The notes beneath the pieces are model-generated. The model made no database searches, was not told the DNA's origin, and worked only from the letters and a program-made list of their open reading frames with translations. The position numbers were made by a program, and so were the translations under genes. 64,000 nucleotides of DNA from Cryobacterium arcticum. Lineage in GTDB: Bacteria; Actinomycetota; Actinomycetes; Actinomycetales; Microbacteriaceae. The DNA lies in the NCBI RefSeq assembly GCF_001679725.1, contig NZ_CP016282.1, positions 3,038,001 to 3,102,000 on the forward strand, read 5' to 3'. This document shows positions 43,121 to 52,402 of the stretch, piece after piece (position 1 is the stretch's first letter; the number at the start of each line of letters is the position of its first letter).

Positions 43121-44590
43121 CTACGCCAGCTGGCCCGCCCGGCGCCCGAACACCATGCCGGCGGTGAGGCCGGAGCCGCCGGGATAGTTCTTGGAGAACA
43201 GACCCCCCAGAGCCTCGCCGCAGGCGAAAAGACCAGGGATCTCTGTGCCGTCCTCGCGTAGCACCCGACCGTGGGTGTCGGTCTTCAGCCCGCCGAACGT
43301 GAAGGTGATGCCGCACGTCACGCCGAAGGCGTAGAACGGTCCGGTCTCCAGTGGGGACGCCCAGTTACTCTTGGGCGGCTGCACCGCGGCTCGCCGGCCG
43401 TCCTTGACCGTGGGGTCGAAGGCGACGGAGCGATCGATGGACTCGTTGAACTCCGTCACGGTACGGGTGAAGGGCTCGACCGGAATGCCGATCTTCTCGG
43501 CCAGGAGCTCCAGGGTGTCGGCGGTTTCGACCGAGATACCAGGCATGTCGTACTCCTCGGTGCGCAGCATCGGGCGCAGCGTCTCGTCGAAGATCTGCCA
43601 AGCCACCGAACCCGGCTGCGCGAGAATCTCCCGGCCGTACTTGGCGTAGGTGTAGTTGCGGAAGTCGGCGCCCTCGTCCAGGAACCGTGCTCCCTCGCGG
43701 TTGACCAGGATTCCCAGCGGGTAGGACTGGCGGGTGAGCCGGTTGGTCAGCTCCCGGTTGGACTCGTTCTGCGCGGTGAAGGCATCCCACTGCACCGAGT
43801 GGCAGGTCGTCCAGTCGCCGCCGCGGGCGGCGCCGAGCCGCAGCCCGGCCTCGAGCAGCTCGCCAGTGTTGAACGGCGTGCCGCGCACCTTGGCGTTCTG
43901 CCACCCCGCGCCCATCTCCGCCTCGCGGAGGGTAGGGCTGGCTTCGAACCCACCAGATGCGATGACGACGGTCTGAGCGTACAGCTCGGTTCCGTCGGCC
44001 AGGCGCACACCCACGACCTCGCCCGCGTCGCCCGTGACCAGATCGACGACGTGCTGGCCGTACCGGATCTCGGCGCCTTCCGCGAGGGCGACCCGGGTGT
44101 GATCGGCGATGAGACCCTCACCACCGCCGACGTTTCCGATGTGCAGGCCTCCCCAGAAAAGGTAGGAGCCGTCGGGCCTGTCGTACGCCTGACGCTCGTA
44201 CATGAGCCTGTACTTCAAGCCCAGGCTCGCGAGCCACTCGACCGTCGGTCGCGCCTCGTGTACGAGTACCTCGGTGAGGTCGGGGTCGTTGCCCCCCTCG
44301 GTGACCTTCACCAGGTCTGCCCTGAAGTCGTCGATGGAATACGGCGGAACTATGGAGCGGTCGTGGCGGTCGTCGGGCTGCACCAGCGGACGCAGATCGT
44401 CGAGACCGTCGTGCGGAACCCGGGTGGCCCCGGCGGTGTAGAAGCTGTTGCCGCCGGCCTCGTTCTGCTCGCCGCGTTCCAGCAGCAGCACCCGGCGGCC
44501 GCGCTCCGCTGCTGCGTGCACGGCGCTGAATCCGGCGTTTCCTCCGCCCACGACGATTACGTCGATCGCGGTCGTGTCATCCTCGGCCAT
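43121..44590 (-). CDS. tcuA: FAD-dependent tricarballylate dehydrogenase-like flavoprotein
   Basis: A 489-residue protein from ATG 44590, which has a perfect AAGGAGGA site; an ORF to 44650 is unsupported. It has an N-terminal FAD fold VIVVGGGNAGFSAVHAA (12-28), LLERGEQNEAGGNSFYTAGA, and a C-terminal FACGEALGGLFSKNYPGGSG typical of the fumarate reductase/TcuA group. TcuA oxidises tricarballylate to cis-aconitate. The adjacent tricarboxylate transporter and CitA/CitB pair support this, though TcuB and TcuC are absent here and other substrates are possible. Confidence 0.85.
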   Translation of the reverse strand: MAEDDTTAIDVIVVGGGNAGFSAVHAAAERGRRVLLLERGEQNEAGGNSFYTAGATRVPHDGLDDLRPLVQPDDRHDRSIVPPYSIDDFRADLVKVTEGGNDPDLTEVLVHEARPTVEWLASLGLKYRLMYERQAYDRPDGSYLFWGGLHIGNVGGGEGLIADHTRVALAEGAEIRYGQHVVDLVTGDAGEVVGVRLADGTELYAQTVVIASGGFEASPTLREAEMGAGWQNAKVRGTPFNTGELLEAGLRLGAARGGDWTTCHSVQWDAFTAQNESNRELTNRLTRQSYPLGILVNREGARFLDEGADFRNYTYAKYGREILAQPGSVAWQIFDETLRPMLRTEEYDMPGISVETADTLELLAEKIGIPVEPFTRTVTEFNESIDRSVAFDPTVKDGRRAAVQPPKSNWASPLETGPFYAFGVTCGITFTFGGLKTDTHGRVLREDGTEIPGLFACGEALGGLFSKNYPGGSGLTAGMVFGRRAGQLA

Positions 44591-44669
44591 TTCATCCTCC
44601 TTGACGAATATCTCGACATCGAGATTCTTTATCGATCGTAGGACGCTCACCGTCGCGAGGACGATTTAG

Positions 44670-44681
44670 GCCATATTGGAC
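44670..44681. promoter_or_regulatory. Putative response-regulator site upstream of tcuA
   Basis: GCCATATTGGAC on the plus strand is the exact reverse complement of the 12-mer at 47086-47097. It lies about 80 bp upstream of the tcuA start in a short AT-rich gap. CCATATTGG is itself a near palindrome. Confidence 0.6.
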
Positions 44682-44701
44682 GTAACCGCCGAAGGATTCG
44701 T

Positions 44702-45403
44702 CTAGTAGCCGCTACTGCCGGTCCAGCGGTATAGGTTCTGCGGCCGGCCGACGTCGCCGTACTTCGCGGTCACCTCCACCAGATCCACGACGGCGAAGTG
44801 CTCGAGGTACCGTCGGGCGCTCACCCTGGAGAGGCCGAGGGTCTCGGCCAAAGCCGTCGCCGTCACCGGGGTGTCAGTGGCGAGCAGGGTCTCGCTGACG
44901 AGCCGGGCCGTGTTCTCTGAGAGCCCCTTGGGCAGGGCCGGGCGGGGAACCTGCGCCTTCCTGCCCTGCATCGAGTCGATCTGAGCCTGGGTCAGATCGG
45001 CGCTGTCCAAGGCCAGGGCCTCATGGCGTCGGTCGGCGTACCGGCGCATCCTGGCGGTGAAATCGTCGGGCAGGAACGGCTTCAGCAGGTAGTCGACCAC
45101 GCCCAGTTCCAGAGCCTGCCTGACCAGCTCCGGATCCGGCGCGGCCGTGACCATGATGACGTCGAGTTGACCCGAGGATGCCGCGCGCACCGTGCGCAGC
45201 AGGTCCAGTCCCGATGCGTCCGGAAGGAACATGTCCAGCAGCACGAGGTCGACGTCGCCCGACTCGATTGCGGCGGCGGCGGCAGCCGCGGTCAGCTCGG
45301 TGCCCACGACGCTGAAACCATCGAGCGTTGCGAGGAACCGCCGATGCAGGGCGGCGACGGCGAAGTCGTCCTCGACTATGAGCACCCGGATCGTGTCGGT
45401 CAT
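44702..45403 (-). CDS. CitB/DcuR-type response regulator
   Basis: A 233-residue regulator. The receiver domain (1-120) has the acidic pocket VEDD (10-13), phospho-acceptor Asp57 (LVLLDMFLP), Thr in VTAAPD and Lys in LLKPF. The C-terminal DNA-binding part (TATALAETLGLSRVSARRYL) matches the CitB/DcuR class. ATG 45403 overlaps the kinase stop by 4 bases (ATGA), so translation is coupled. Confidence 0.92.
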   Translation of the reverse strand: MTDTIRVLIVEDDFAVAALHRRFLATLDGFSVVGTELTAAAAAAAIESGDVDLVLLDMFLPDASGLDLLRTVRAASSGQLDVIMVTAAPDPELVRQALELGVVDYLLKPFLPDDFTARMRRYADRRHEALALDSADLTQAQIDSMQGRKAQVPRPALPKGLSENTARLVSETLLATDTPVTATALAETLGLSRVSARRYLEHFAVVDLVEVTAKYGDVGRPQNLYRWTGSSGY

Positions 45404-47076
45404 GCGGGATGCTCCTTGATGGGTGGGGGTGAAGCGGATGCTGCCGGCAGCCGCACCACGAACCGGGCACCGCCCAGGTCGGCACGTTCGATGCTGATCT
45501 CGCCGCCCCGGTGCACGATGTGCTCGCGCACGACGCTCAAGCCGATACCGTGCCGCCAGCCGTCGGCGGGTTTGGAGGTGTGACCGTGTTCGAACACACG
45601 TTGAGCGTCCTGGTCGCTCAGCCCCGGGCCGTCATCCTCGATGATGAGTTCCAGGCCGTCCGCGTCGCCGACCAGGAAGACGTCGATGCTGGAGTCGGCG
45701 GCCTCGATGGCGTTGGAGAGGAGATTGCCGACGACGGTGAGCTCCTCCGCTCCCACGGCGACAGCAGCGCCGACCCTGCTGTCGGCGGAAATGTCCAGGG
45801 TGATGTCCTCGGCGTCCGCCTGCGCCTGCCTGGACGCGAGCAGTGCCGCCAGCATCGGGGGCTCGATGCGGTGCCACTGTTCCGCCGCCCCCGGTCGTTG
45901 CGCGCGCGGCAGGCTGTCGAGGTACCGTCGGGCGTCGTCGAACTCACCCAGCCGGAGCAGGCCGGACACGACGTGCATCCTGTTGTCGAAATCGTGCGCC
46001 TCGACACGCAGCAGGCCGGACCTGGCGCGCTCGTCGCCCAGGGTCGCGAGCATCGATTCCAGCTCGCTGCGGTCCTGGATGACAAGGGTCGTGCCCACGT
46101 CGCGGCCGTCGGCCACCGCGGTGGACCGGGTCACGACGAGAGTTCGTCCCGCTGTGGTGAGCTGTCTTGTGTCCGGTTGGCCCTCGGTGTCGAGCATCCT
46201 CACGATGGGAGCAGGGAGCGCCTCTGTCGCCCGTTCGCCCTCGACGTCACCGGTGACGGCCAGCAGTCGTTTGGCGCCGGTGTTCATAAAAGCGATGCGG
46301 CCGTCATCGTCGATGCCGACGAATCCGTCCTGAACCCCGTCGGTCATCGCGGCCCTGGACTGCACGAGGGCGAGCATCTCCCCCGGCTCGATGCCGTAGA
46401 GCCGCCGACGCAGCCGAGCGGTCGCCGTCCAGGAGACGATGAGTCCCAGGAGCACCGCAACGAGAGTGGGCACGATGATCTGCAGCGCCCGACCTGTCAC
46501 CTCTTGCTGCACGGCGCGAACCGGCACGCCGGCGGAGACGGTGCCGACGATGCGTCCGTCCGGGGCGATCACCGGAACCTTGGCACGCAGGGTCAGACCC
46601 ACGGGGCCGTCTTCCTCTGCTCCGACGTAACGCTCGCCCCGGCGCACCCCGGAATGGTCGCTCGAGACACGTTGACCGACGAGCTCGGGCCACGGGTGGG
46701 CCACCCGGAGATCGTTCAGGTCGACCACGGTGATGTATTCCACCCCGGAGGCCTTCTGCATGGCCGAGGTGATGGGTTGGATGAGCGCGTGCGGATCCGG
46801 CGACTGCAGGCCCTCGATCACAACCGGCAGCGTCGCGACGGAATCGGCCAGCACCTCCAAATCGCCCTCCGCCGAGCGACGTACCTGATCGGTCTGCACG
46901 GCGACCGCGACACCCGCCGCGACCGCGGCGATCAGCGTGATCACCCCGACCTGCGCGACGAACAGGCCGAAGGCGAAGCCCCCGCGGCGAGCGGCCGCAC
47001 GTCGTTCGGGGCGCACGCGAAACCGCGGGCGACCCCGCGACACACGTCCGGAGAGCTGTTCTGCTGAGTCCGTCAC
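45400..47076 (-). CDS. CitA/DcuS-type sensor histidine kinase
   Basis: A 558-residue kinase from GTG 47076. Membrane helices at about 35-57 and 205-225 flank a periplasmic PAS-like (PASC) sensor that binds carboxylates in CitA/DcuS. A cytosolic PAS domain follows (FVGIDDDGRIAFMNTGAKRL). The phospho-His region reads RVEAHDFDNRMHVVSGLL (about 357), the N box is GNLLSNAIEAAD, and the G box is DDGPGLSD. It probably senses external tricarboxylate and controls tctCBA and tcuA. Confidence 0.92.
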   Translation of the reverse strand: MTDSAEQLSGRVSRGRPRFRVRPERRAAARRGGFAFGLFVAQVGVITLIAAVAAGVAVAVQTDQVRRSAEGDLEVLADSVATLPVVIEGLQSPDPHALIQPITSAMQKASGVEYITVVDLNDLRVAHPWPELVGQRVSSDHSGVRRGERYVGAEEDGPVGLTLRAKVPVIAPDGRIVGTVSAGVPVRAVQQEVTGRALQIIVPTLVAVLLGLIVSWTATARLRRRLYGIEPGEMLALVQSRAAMTDGVQDGFVGIDDDGRIAFMNTGAKRLLAVTGDVEGERATEALPAPIVRMLDTEGQPDTRQLTTAGRTLVVTRSTAVADGRDVGTTLVIQDRSELESMLATLGDERARSGLLRVEAHDFDNRMHVVSGLLRLGEFDDARRYLDSLPRAQRPGAAEQWHRIEPPMLAALLASRQAQADAEDITLDISADSRVGAAVAVGAEELTVVGNLLSNAIEAADSSIDVFLVGDADGLELIIEDDGPGLSDQDAQRVFEHGHTSKPADGWRHGIGLSVVREHIVHRGGEISIERADLGGARFVVRLPAASASPPPIKEHPA

Positions 47077-47085
47077 GACCGAAAT

Positions 47086-47097
47086 GTCCAATATGGC
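47086..47097. promoter_or_regulatory. Putative response-regulator site between the kinase and tctC
   Basis: GTCCAATATGGC, identical in inverted orientation to 44670-44681. It is 10 bp upstream of the kinase GTG and about 90 bp upstream of tctC, in the 111-bp divergent promoter region. Confidence 0.6.
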
Positions 47098-47187
47098 GAG
47101 ATATGTGCGCAACCAGGCGTGGGGCGTTGAGTCGCCATAAGTTGGTGCCTCAATCGATCTCCTACAACGTCGTAAGGGTGTGCTCTC

Positions 47188-48168
47188 GTGAATCAAGTAT
47201 TACGCACCGTCGTGTTCAGCACGGCGGTCGCGCTCATCACAGGCTTCGCCGTGGTCAATGCGGTCTCCACCGGATCGTCCTCGACGGTGCGCAACAAGCT
47301 CACCGTGATGGCCCCCGCCTCACCCGGTGGCGGATGGGACGGCTTCTCCAGGGAATCCCAGGCGGCGTTGCGCTCCGAGGGCATCGTGAACAACGTCCAG
47401 GTCGCCAACGTCCCCGGCGCCGGCGGCACCATCGGGCTCGCCCAACTGGTCCAGATGACCGGCCGGGACGACATCCTGATGGCCACCGGCGGGGTGATGA
47501 TCGGCGCGATCTCGCTGGGTGACACCGCGGAGACCCTGCAGGATGTCACCCCCATCGCCCGGGTCGCCGACGATTACGCCGCCTTGGTCGTGCCGGCGGA
47601 CTCGCCTATCACCTCGCTCGACGACTTCATCGACGAGTGGCAGGCCGACCCCGCCGGAACCTCGATAGCGGGCGGCTCCCTCGGATCCATCGACCACCTG
47701 ATGACCGGCCTGCTGGCGGGTGTGATCGGGCTGGACCCCAAGCAGGCCAATTACATCGCCTACTCCGGCGGCGGGGAGGCTCTCTCCGCGATGCTCTCGC
47801 ACACCACGACAGGGGGCATGTCGGGCTACAACGAGATCTCCGGGCAAGTGGAGGCGGGGCAGCTGAGGGTTCTCGCGGTCTCCTCCCCCGAACGGATGCC
47901 CGGAGTCGACGTGCCGACGTTCATGGAACTCGGTGTCGACGTCACGATGTCGAACTGGCGGGGCTACGTGGCCCCGGCCGGTCTGAGCGACGAGGAGACG
48001 GCGGAACTTGCGGCGATCGTCGAGGAGATGCAGGCGTCGCCGGCCTGGCGCGAGGTGCTGGAACGGAACAACTGGACCGACTCCTACCTGGTCGGGCCTG
48101 ACTTCGAGGACTTCCTCATCGACCAGCAGAAACAGATTGACGTGATCATCGGGGAGCTCGGACTATGA
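47188..48168 (+). CDS. tctC: Tripartite tricarboxylate transporter substrate-binding protein
   Basis: A 326-residue protein from GTG 47188. An uncleaved or signal-type N-terminal helix (about 6-26) is followed by the Bug/TctC fold with LTVMAPASPGGGWDGFSRES and the characteristic VPGAGGTIGLAQL. It binds citrate-like or related carboxylates outside the membrane and delivers them to TctAB. The stop overlaps the tctB start by 4 bases. Lack of a lipobox suggests anchoring by the N-terminal helix. Confidence 0.93.
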   Translation: MNQVLRTVVFSTAVALITGFAVVNAVSTGSSSTVRNKLTVMAPASPGGGWDGFSRESQAALRSEGIVNNVQVANVPGAGGTIGLAQLVQMTGRDDILMATGGVMIGAISLGDTAETLQDVTPIARVADDYAALVVPADSPITSLDDFIDEWQADPAGTSIAGGSLGSIDHLMTGLLAGVIGLDPKQANYIAYSGGGEALSAMLSHTTTGGMSGYNEISGQVEAGQLRVLAVSSPERMPGVDVPTFMELGVDVTMSNWRGYVAPAGLSDEETAELAAIVEEMQASPAWREVLERNNWTDSYLVGPDFEDFLIDQQKQIDVIIGELGL

Positions 48169-48800
48169 CGACACCATCCACAACCCCCGTGAGTGCCCGC
48201 CCCGGCCAGGAGTCCGGCATCCGTCGGCGGTCCTGGTGGACCGGCAGAGGCGAACTCTCCGTGGGAATCCTGGCCCTGGTGGCTGCGGCTCTGCTCACGG
48301 TCGGCACCATCACCATGAACGTGCGCGGTCAGCAGGAGCCGGGCCCGCAGTTCTTCCCGGTGATCGTGATCGGCCTCTTGCTCTTCAGCGGCGGCTGGGT
48401 CACCGTGCAGGCGCTCCTGCCTCGCCGTGCGGACAGGCAGGTGTGGCACTCCCCCGATATCTCGAAGGACATGCTCGCCGACGTGGCGGGCACCGACACC
48501 GAACTGATCAAACTCGATCGCCGGCACGCCACCCAGGCCGAGGATGACAAGACCGCGTTCGACTGGCGCACCTTCGGTCTCGTGCTCGGCGCCGTTGTGC
48601 TCTTCGCCGTGCTGCTCAACCCCGTGGGCTGGATCTGCAGCGCGGCTCTGCTCTTCTGGCTGGTCTCGTACGCGCTCGGCAGTCGCCGGCCCGTATTCGA
48701 CATCGGCGTCGCCCTCATTCTGAGCTCGGCGGTACAACTTGCTTTCAGCGCCGGGTTGGGCCTCGCCCTTCCCTCCGGCTTCTTCGGATGGATGTTCTGA
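48165..48800 (+). CDS. tctB: Tripartite tricarboxylate transporter small membrane subunit
   Basis: A 211-residue protein with four membrane helices (LSVGILALVAAALLTVGTIT, FFPVIVIGLLLFSGGWVTV and two C-terminal). The QEPGPQFFP segment after helix 1 is typical of TctB. A charged cytosolic loop of about 60 residues separates helix pairs. ATG is translationally coupled to tctC, and the next gene begins immediately after. Confidence 0.92.
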   Translation: MTTPSTTPVSARPGQESGIRRRSWWTGRGELSVGILALVAAALLTVGTITMNVRGQQEPGPQFFPVIVIGLLLFSGGWVTVQALLPRRADRQVWHSPDISKDMLADVAGTDTELIKLDRRHATQAEDDKTAFDWRTFGLVLGAVVLFAVLLNPVGWICSAALLFWLVSYALGSRRPVFDIGVALILSSAVQLAFSAGLGLALPSGFFGWMF

Positions 48801-48801
48801 C

Positions 48802-50370
48802 ATGGACCAGATCACGCTTCTTCTCGAGGGTTTCTCCGGAGCCCTCACCCCGATCAACCTGCTCTGGGTGCTCGTCGGCGCCGTTCTCGGCACCGCCGTG
48901 GGGGTGCTGCCCGGACTCGGCTCATCGATGGCGGTGGCCCTCCTGCTGCCGGTGACTTTCAGCCTGGACCCGACGGCCGCGTTCATCATGTTCGCCGGCA
49001 TCTACTTCGGTGGCCTGTTCGGCGACTCTACGGCCGGCATCCTGCTCAACACACCGGGGAACTCGTCGGCCATCGCCTCCTCTTTTGAGGGCAACCGGAT
49101 GGCCAAGAGCGGGCGTGCCGGCAAGGCTCTGGCCACCGCGGCCCTCGGCGCCTTCTTCGGGGGCACGCTCGCCACCCTCGTGACGGTCTTCGCCATGCCA
49201 CTGCTCGTGTCAATGGCCACGATGTTCGGCCCCGCCGAGTACTTCGCACTGGCGGCATTCGCGTTCCTCGCCGTGAGCTCGGTCGTCTCCGAGTCGATCG
49301 TGCGCGGACTGCTTTCCCTCGCAGTCGGGCTGGCGCTCATGCTGGTCGGCATCGACGGGCCCAGCGGCACCGAACGGTTCACCTTCGGTCTGCCCCAGCT
49401 TTTCGACGGCCTGTCCATCGTCGTCATAACAGTGGGGTTGCTCGCCCTGGGTGAGGTCTTCTCGGTGGCCTCCCGCATCCACCGCGAAGACAAGTCGGTA
49501 CAGATCATCCGCCAGGGCCGCGCCTGGCTGAACCTCTCGGACCTCCGGCGCGCCGCTCCTGCGTGGTTACGGGGCACGGCGTTCGGGCTGCCCTTCGGCA
49601 TCATCCCGGCCGGCGGCGCCGAGGTTCCCACCTTCCTCGCCTACGGCACCGAGAAGCGTCTGGCGAAGGCGCGCGGTGACAAGAACTTCGGCTCGATCGG
49701 CAGCATCCGCGGTGTCGCCGCACCCGAGGCCGCGGCGAACGCCACGGCCGGCACTGCAATGGGGGCGCTCCTCGCTCTCGGCCTGCCCACGTCGGCCACG
49801 GCAGCGATCATGCTCGCTGCCTTCCAGCAGTACGGTCTGCAGCCGGGGCCGCTGCTCTTCTCGCGCACCCCCGAACTCGTCTGGACCCTCATCGCGTCGC
49901 TGTTCATCGGCCTGGTCGCGCTGCTCATCCTGAACATGGGATTCGCGTCGCTCTGGGCGAAGCTGCTCCTGGTGCCCAAGCACTACCTCTACGCAGGCAT
50001 CACGGTGCTCGCCGTCCTCGGGGTGTACGCCATGGGGTCATCGGTTGTGGACGTCTGGGCGCTCATCGCGATCGGGCTCATCGGCCTGCTGATGCGACGC
50101 TTCCGCATTCCTCTGGCCCCGGTCATGATTGCCGTGGTGCTGGGGCCTCTTGCCGAGACCGAGCTACGGCGCGCTTTGGCCGTGTCTGCGGGTGACCCGG
50201 CCGTGCTGGTCTCCAGTCCGTTCACGATCACCCTGTACTCGATCCTCGTCATCATCACCGTCGTGTCGATCGTGCAGCATCTGAGAAAGCGGCGTTCGGC
50301 CGGCTCAAACCTCGACCGATCCGCTGACGACACCGTGTCAAGCGACACCGAGACCTCGGCACGCCGCTGA
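48802..50370 (+). CDS. tctA: Tripartite tricarboxylate transporter large membrane subunit
   Basis: A 522-residue protein with about eleven to twelve helices. The TctA signatures are present: GVLPGLGSSMAVALLLPVTF (about 33-52) and the repeat-related GIYFGGLFGDSTAGILLNTP. The mirrored half has AAPEAAANATAGTAMGALLA. ATG 48802 is one base after the tctB stop. With TctB it forms the ion-driven transporter. The C-terminal tail is polar and disordered. Confidence 0.94.
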   Translation: MDQITLLLEGFSGALTPINLLWVLVGAVLGTAVGVLPGLGSSMAVALLLPVTFSLDPTAAFIMFAGIYFGGLFGDSTAGILLNTPGNSSAIASSFEGNRMAKSGRAGKALATAALGAFFGGTLATLVTVFAMPLLVSMATMFGPAEYFALAAFAFLAVSSVVSESIVRGLLSLAVGLALMLVGIDGPSGTERFTFGLPQLFDGLSIVVITVGLLALGEVFSVASRIHREDKSVQIIRQGRAWLNLSDLRRAAPAWLRGTAFGLPFGIIPAGGAEVPTFLAYGTEKRLAKARGDKNFGSIGSIRGVAAPEAAANATAGTAMGALLALGLPTSATAAIMLAAFQQYGLQPGPLLFSRTPELVWTLIASLFIGLVALLILNMGFASLWAKLLLVPKHYLYAGITVLAVLGVYAMGSSVVDVWALIAIGLIGLLMRRFRIPLAPVMIAVVLGPLAETELRRALAVSAGDPAVLVSSPFTITLYSILVIITVVSIVQHLRKRRSAGSNLDRSADDTVSSDTETSARR

Positions 50371-50488
50371 CCGGCGTGCACGACGCCAGAAAACTGGGCG
50401 TCCTCCGACAGCAGCGGCACGCAGGGACCGCGGCGTCTCGACGGCGCCGCGGATTCCCTAGACTGGGACAGAAGGGGGCGTGATCCGG

Positions 50489-50788
50489 ATGAAGAAGGAC
50501 AAGAGCGACGAACCGCGCGACGAGTTCGACCGTATCCAGATTCCCGAGTTTCTGGCCCGGCCGTTCGAACGTCTCGGCGGAAGGCCCACCACCGGCCTGC
50601 CTCCCCGGCCCGCCCCTCAGGGGCAGACCAGCGGCAACGTCTCGGCCGACGCCGACGCCGACGCGACCGAGAACCCCGAAGACGCACAGCCCGTGCAGCG
50701 CCAGTGGTGGGCCGGCTACCGCGGCAAGCTGTTGCTCTACGGAGCGGGCACCCTCGTCATGGTCTTCCTCCAGTCCCGAGGCCGATAA
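50489..50788 (+). CDS. Hypothetical single-pass membrane protein
   Basis: A 99-residue protein: charged N-terminus, a Pro/Ala/Asp-rich middle (DADADATENPEDAQ) and one C-terminal helix (LLLYGAGTLVMVFLQ). AAGGGG is placed before ATG 50489; GTG 50480 is too close to it. No homologue is recognised. It lies between tctA and the protease gene in the same direction, but its own 118-bp leader suggests separate transcription. Confidence 0.65.
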   Translation: MKKDKSDEPRDEFDRIQIPEFLARPFERLGGRPTTGLPPRPAPQGQTSGNVSADADADATENPEDAQPVQRQWWAGYRGKLLLYGAGTLVMVFLQSRGR

Positions 50789-50856
50789 CGCGTTCCGCGT
50801 CTGCCTGAAGCGAACGCGACCCACTTCCGCCCCGGCGCGACGTACGCTCTGGTGCC

Positions 50857-51798
50857 ATGAACGATCTGCCACCGATGAGTGACGACGGGCTCCTCGACGC
50901 CTACTCGAAAACCGTCATGGCCGTGGCGACCCGGGTGCTGCCCAGCGTCGCCAGCATCACCGTGCGTGGTCCCCGCGGCGCCGGAGCGGGCAGCGCCAGC
51001 GTGATCACCGCTGACGGGGTTCTGCTCACCAGCGCCCATGTGGTCGCCGGGGCGACCCGGGCCGAGGCCGCATTCACCGACGGCACCACCGTCGAGGTTG
51101 AGATCGTCGGCAGCGATGCGCTCTCCGACCTGGCGGTGTTGCGGGCGCTCGGCGATGCCCCGCCGCCCGTGGAGCTCGGCGATGCGTCCCGGCTCCGGGT
51201 GGGCCAGGTCGTCGTGGCGCTCGGCAACCCGCTGGGCCTGGCCGGCAGCGTCACGGCCGGCATCGTCTCGGCGTTGGGCCGGTCGCTGCCCACCCGGTCC
51301 GGGCGGGTGGTCGACGAGGTCATCCAGACCGACGCCGCACTCAACCCCGGCAACAGCGGCGGCGTGCTGGCCGACAGCGCCGGACGCATGGTGGGTGTCA
51401 ACACGGCCGTCGCGGGCATCGGGGTGGGCCTCGCCGTGCCCATCAACACCACTACCCGGGAGATCATCACCGCGCTGCTGCGCACGGGACGGGTGCGCCG
51501 GGCCTGGCTCGGTATCGCCGGCGCCCAGGTTCCGCTGCCTCCGGAGCTGGCCGCCCGGATCGGGTCACCCACTGGCCTGCAGGTGGCCGGGGTGTCACCG
51601 GGCAGCCCAGCCGCCGAAGCTGGCCTGCACCGCGGCGACATCGTGGTGGAGCTGGCCGGACAACCCGTCGTCACCACCACGGCCGTGCAGCAGCTCATGG
51701 TCGAAGACGCCATCGACAAGCCCATCGAGATCACGGTGTGGCGAAACGGCGCCCTGGTCGACGCCATCACGGTGCCCCGGGAGCTCGCCGACAGCTGA
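50857..51798 (+). CDS. Trypsin-like serine protease with PDZ domain (HtrA/DegP type, cytoplasmic)
   Basis: A 313-residue protein. Catalytic triad: His61 (TSAHVVAG), Asp91 (ALSDLAVL) and Ser167 (NPGNSGGVL). A PDZ domain (about 215-305) includes LQVAGVSPGSPAAEAGLHRG. Unlike typical HtrA proteins there is no signal peptide or membrane helix, so it should be cytosolic. The substrate is unknown; protein quality control is likely. Confidence 0.9.
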   Translation: MNDLPPMSDDGLLDAYSKTVMAVATRVLPSVASITVRGPRGAGAGSASVITADGVLLTSAHVVAGATRAEAAFTDGTTVEVEIVGSDALSDLAVLRALGDAPPPVELGDASRLRVGQVVVALGNPLGLAGSVTAGIVSALGRSLPTRSGRVVDEVIQTDAALNPGNSGGVLADSAGRMVGVNTAVAGIGVGLAVPINTTTREIITALLRTGRVRRAWLGIAGAQVPLPPELAARIGSPTGLQVAGVSPGSPAAEAGLHRGDIVVELAGQPVVTTTAVQQLMVEDAIDKPIEITVWRNGALVDAITVPRELADS

Positions 51799-51937
51799 GC
51801 CGGCGGCGCGGCGACTACACCGAACGGAGCACGCCGGTTCATCCGTCTGGCGGATGCCGTGACGGTAGCGCGGGCGGCACGATGGAATGACCGATCAGGA
51901 CGCGTTGGGTCGGACCGTTCCGTCGAGAGGACAGACC

Positions 51938-52135
51938 ATGACCACCCTGCTGCGCACCAGTACCGCCCACCGGTCCCTGTACCCCATCGTGATGACCGCG
52001 AGCGTCGTGGCGGTGCCCGCCGGCACGCACGGGCCGGCCGATCTGCCCGCCTCTGTGGACCGGGCGCCGGCGCATTCCCTCGACCGGGTGGCCCTGTGGA
52101 CGGCCCAACCGGTCGAACTCGGTCGTACCGCCTGA
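51938..52135 (+). CDS. Small hypothetical protein
   Basis: A 65-residue protein from ATG 51938 (GAGAGG upstream; ATG 51887 is also in frame). Weakly hydrophobic middle (YPIVMTASVVAVPAGTHG), no clear membrane helix and no known motif. Codon use is compatible with coding. It may be a lineage-specific gene. Confidence 0.45.
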   Translation: MTTLLRTSTAHRSLYPIVMTASVVAVPAGTHGPADLPASVDRAPAHSLDRVALWTAQPVELGRTA

Positions 52136-52201
52136 GCCCAACACCCCTCGGGGGTGACCGGCGCCCGCTGCCCGCGCCGCCGTTCGGGCCGCGGCCTCCG
52201 G

Positions 52202-52402
52202 TCACGCCCCGAGCAGGAGCAGCACGTGATACGTGGCGTAGGCCGGCCAAACGATGGCCTGCAGCAGGCCGAGGATGAAGCCCCAGAACGAGCCGTCCGA
52301 GATCGAGATGAAGTAGATCGCCGCCCCGATGTAGGCGAGCAGGAAAAAGAAGCCCCACGATCCGTCGCGTACGATTACGCGGCCCCGCCCATCCGTCGTC
52401 AT
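52202..52402 (-). CDS. Small two-helix membrane protein
   Basis: A 66-residue protein from ATG 52402 with AAGGAG 6 bases upstream. Two helices, SWGFFFLLAYIGAAIYFI and FWGFILGLLQAIVWPAYATY, are joined by a SISDGS turn; this arrangement is common to a widespread actinobacterial small-protein family of unknown function. Convergent with the preceding gene. Confidence 0.8.
   Translation of the reverse strand: MTTDGRGRVIVRDGSWGFFFLLAYIGAAIYFISISDGSFWGFILGLLQAIVWPAYATYHVLLLLGA

Noticed and set aside
50857..51798. Secreted DegP-type protease
   Set aside because: No signal peptide or membrane helix precedes the catalytic domain, so it is described as cytoplasmic.
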